DNA from: Treponema sp.
GTDB lineage: Bacteria; Spirochaetota; Spirochaetia; Treponematales; Breznakiellaceae
DNA length: 5,655 bases
Direction: 5' to 3'
NCBI GenBank assembly: GCA_031263435.1
Contig: JAISFT010000248.1
Coordinates: 1-5,655, forward strand
This document shows positions 5,626 through 5,655 of the stretch, piece after piece. The number at the start of each line of letters is the position of its first letter. Positions within the stretch are counted from its first letter, which is position 1. Below the pieces are notes generated by a model. That model made no database searches, was not told where the DNA came from, and was given only the letters and a program-made list of their open reading frames with translations. Made by a program: the position numbers and the translations under genes.

Positions 5626-5655
5626 AGCTGTTCCAAAAACTGAAGTTTTGGAACA
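5626..5655. repeat. Inverted repeat 3, palindromic unit cut by the window edge
   Basis: TGTTCCAAAA (5629-5638) and TTTTGGAACA (5646-5655) are perfect reverse complements around ACTGAAG. The left side continues outward as GGAAGC (5623-5628), so the right arm may extend past the window. The segment AGCTGTTCCAAAAAC (5626-5640) closely matches AGCTTGTTCCAAAAC in the first palindrome (5543-5557), 83 bases away. Confidence 0.8.

Noticed and set aside
5542..5655. CRISPR array or integron attC site
   Set aside because: The repeats are self-complementary, few and unevenly spaced, with no uniform spacers, and the attC core sites are not present.

Overview
The window reads as bacterial chromosomal DNA. 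It has dense protein genes of fairly high GC, short AT-rich intergenic gaps, GGAG/AGGA-type ribosome binding sites, sigma-70-like promoters (TTGACA or similar, 17-base spacers), and a tRNA gene whose CCA end is not encoded. Lineage cannot be fixed from the sequence. The missing CCA argues against enterobacteria and relatives. A spirochaete (Treponema-like) or a Firmicutes-like anaerobe would fit, but that is a weak impression.

Left part (1-1855, minus strand): an iron/siderophore-type ABC importer operon. A lipoprotein substrate-binding protein (814-1779) comes first, then a FecCD/BtuC-family permease that runs off the left edge (1-803). A promoter with TTGACA and a 17-base spacer sits just upstream. 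The ATPase is not in the window.

Middle (1895-2035, minus strand): a tRNA-Asp(GTC) gene with its own strong promoter and an intrinsic terminator that separates it from the transporter operon.

Right part (2093-5439, plus strand): a probable four-gene sulfur amino acid cluster. It holds a PLP-dependent enzyme of the cystathionine gamma-synthase/lyase family, two overlapping Rrf2-family regulators and a class I aminotransferase of the kynurenine/methionine aminotransferase type. The first regulator carries the three-cysteine Fe-S signature of IscR; the second has lost it. A split inverted repeat lies across the -10 box of the first gene and is a candidate operator for one of the regulators. The inferred circuit is Fe-S or cysteine-status control of sulfur amino acid turnover, with the aminotransferase handling the keto-acid side.

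Right end (5436-5655): a hairpin overlapping the aminotransferase stop codon, then three inverted repeats. The first and third are diverged copies of one palindromic unit, and the third is cut by the window edge. This looks like a REP/MITE-like intergenic repeat cluster. No wholly new multi-gene system is evident. The most unusual items are the paired cluster-bearing and cluster-less Rrf2 regulators with their candidate operator, and the terminal palindromic repeats.
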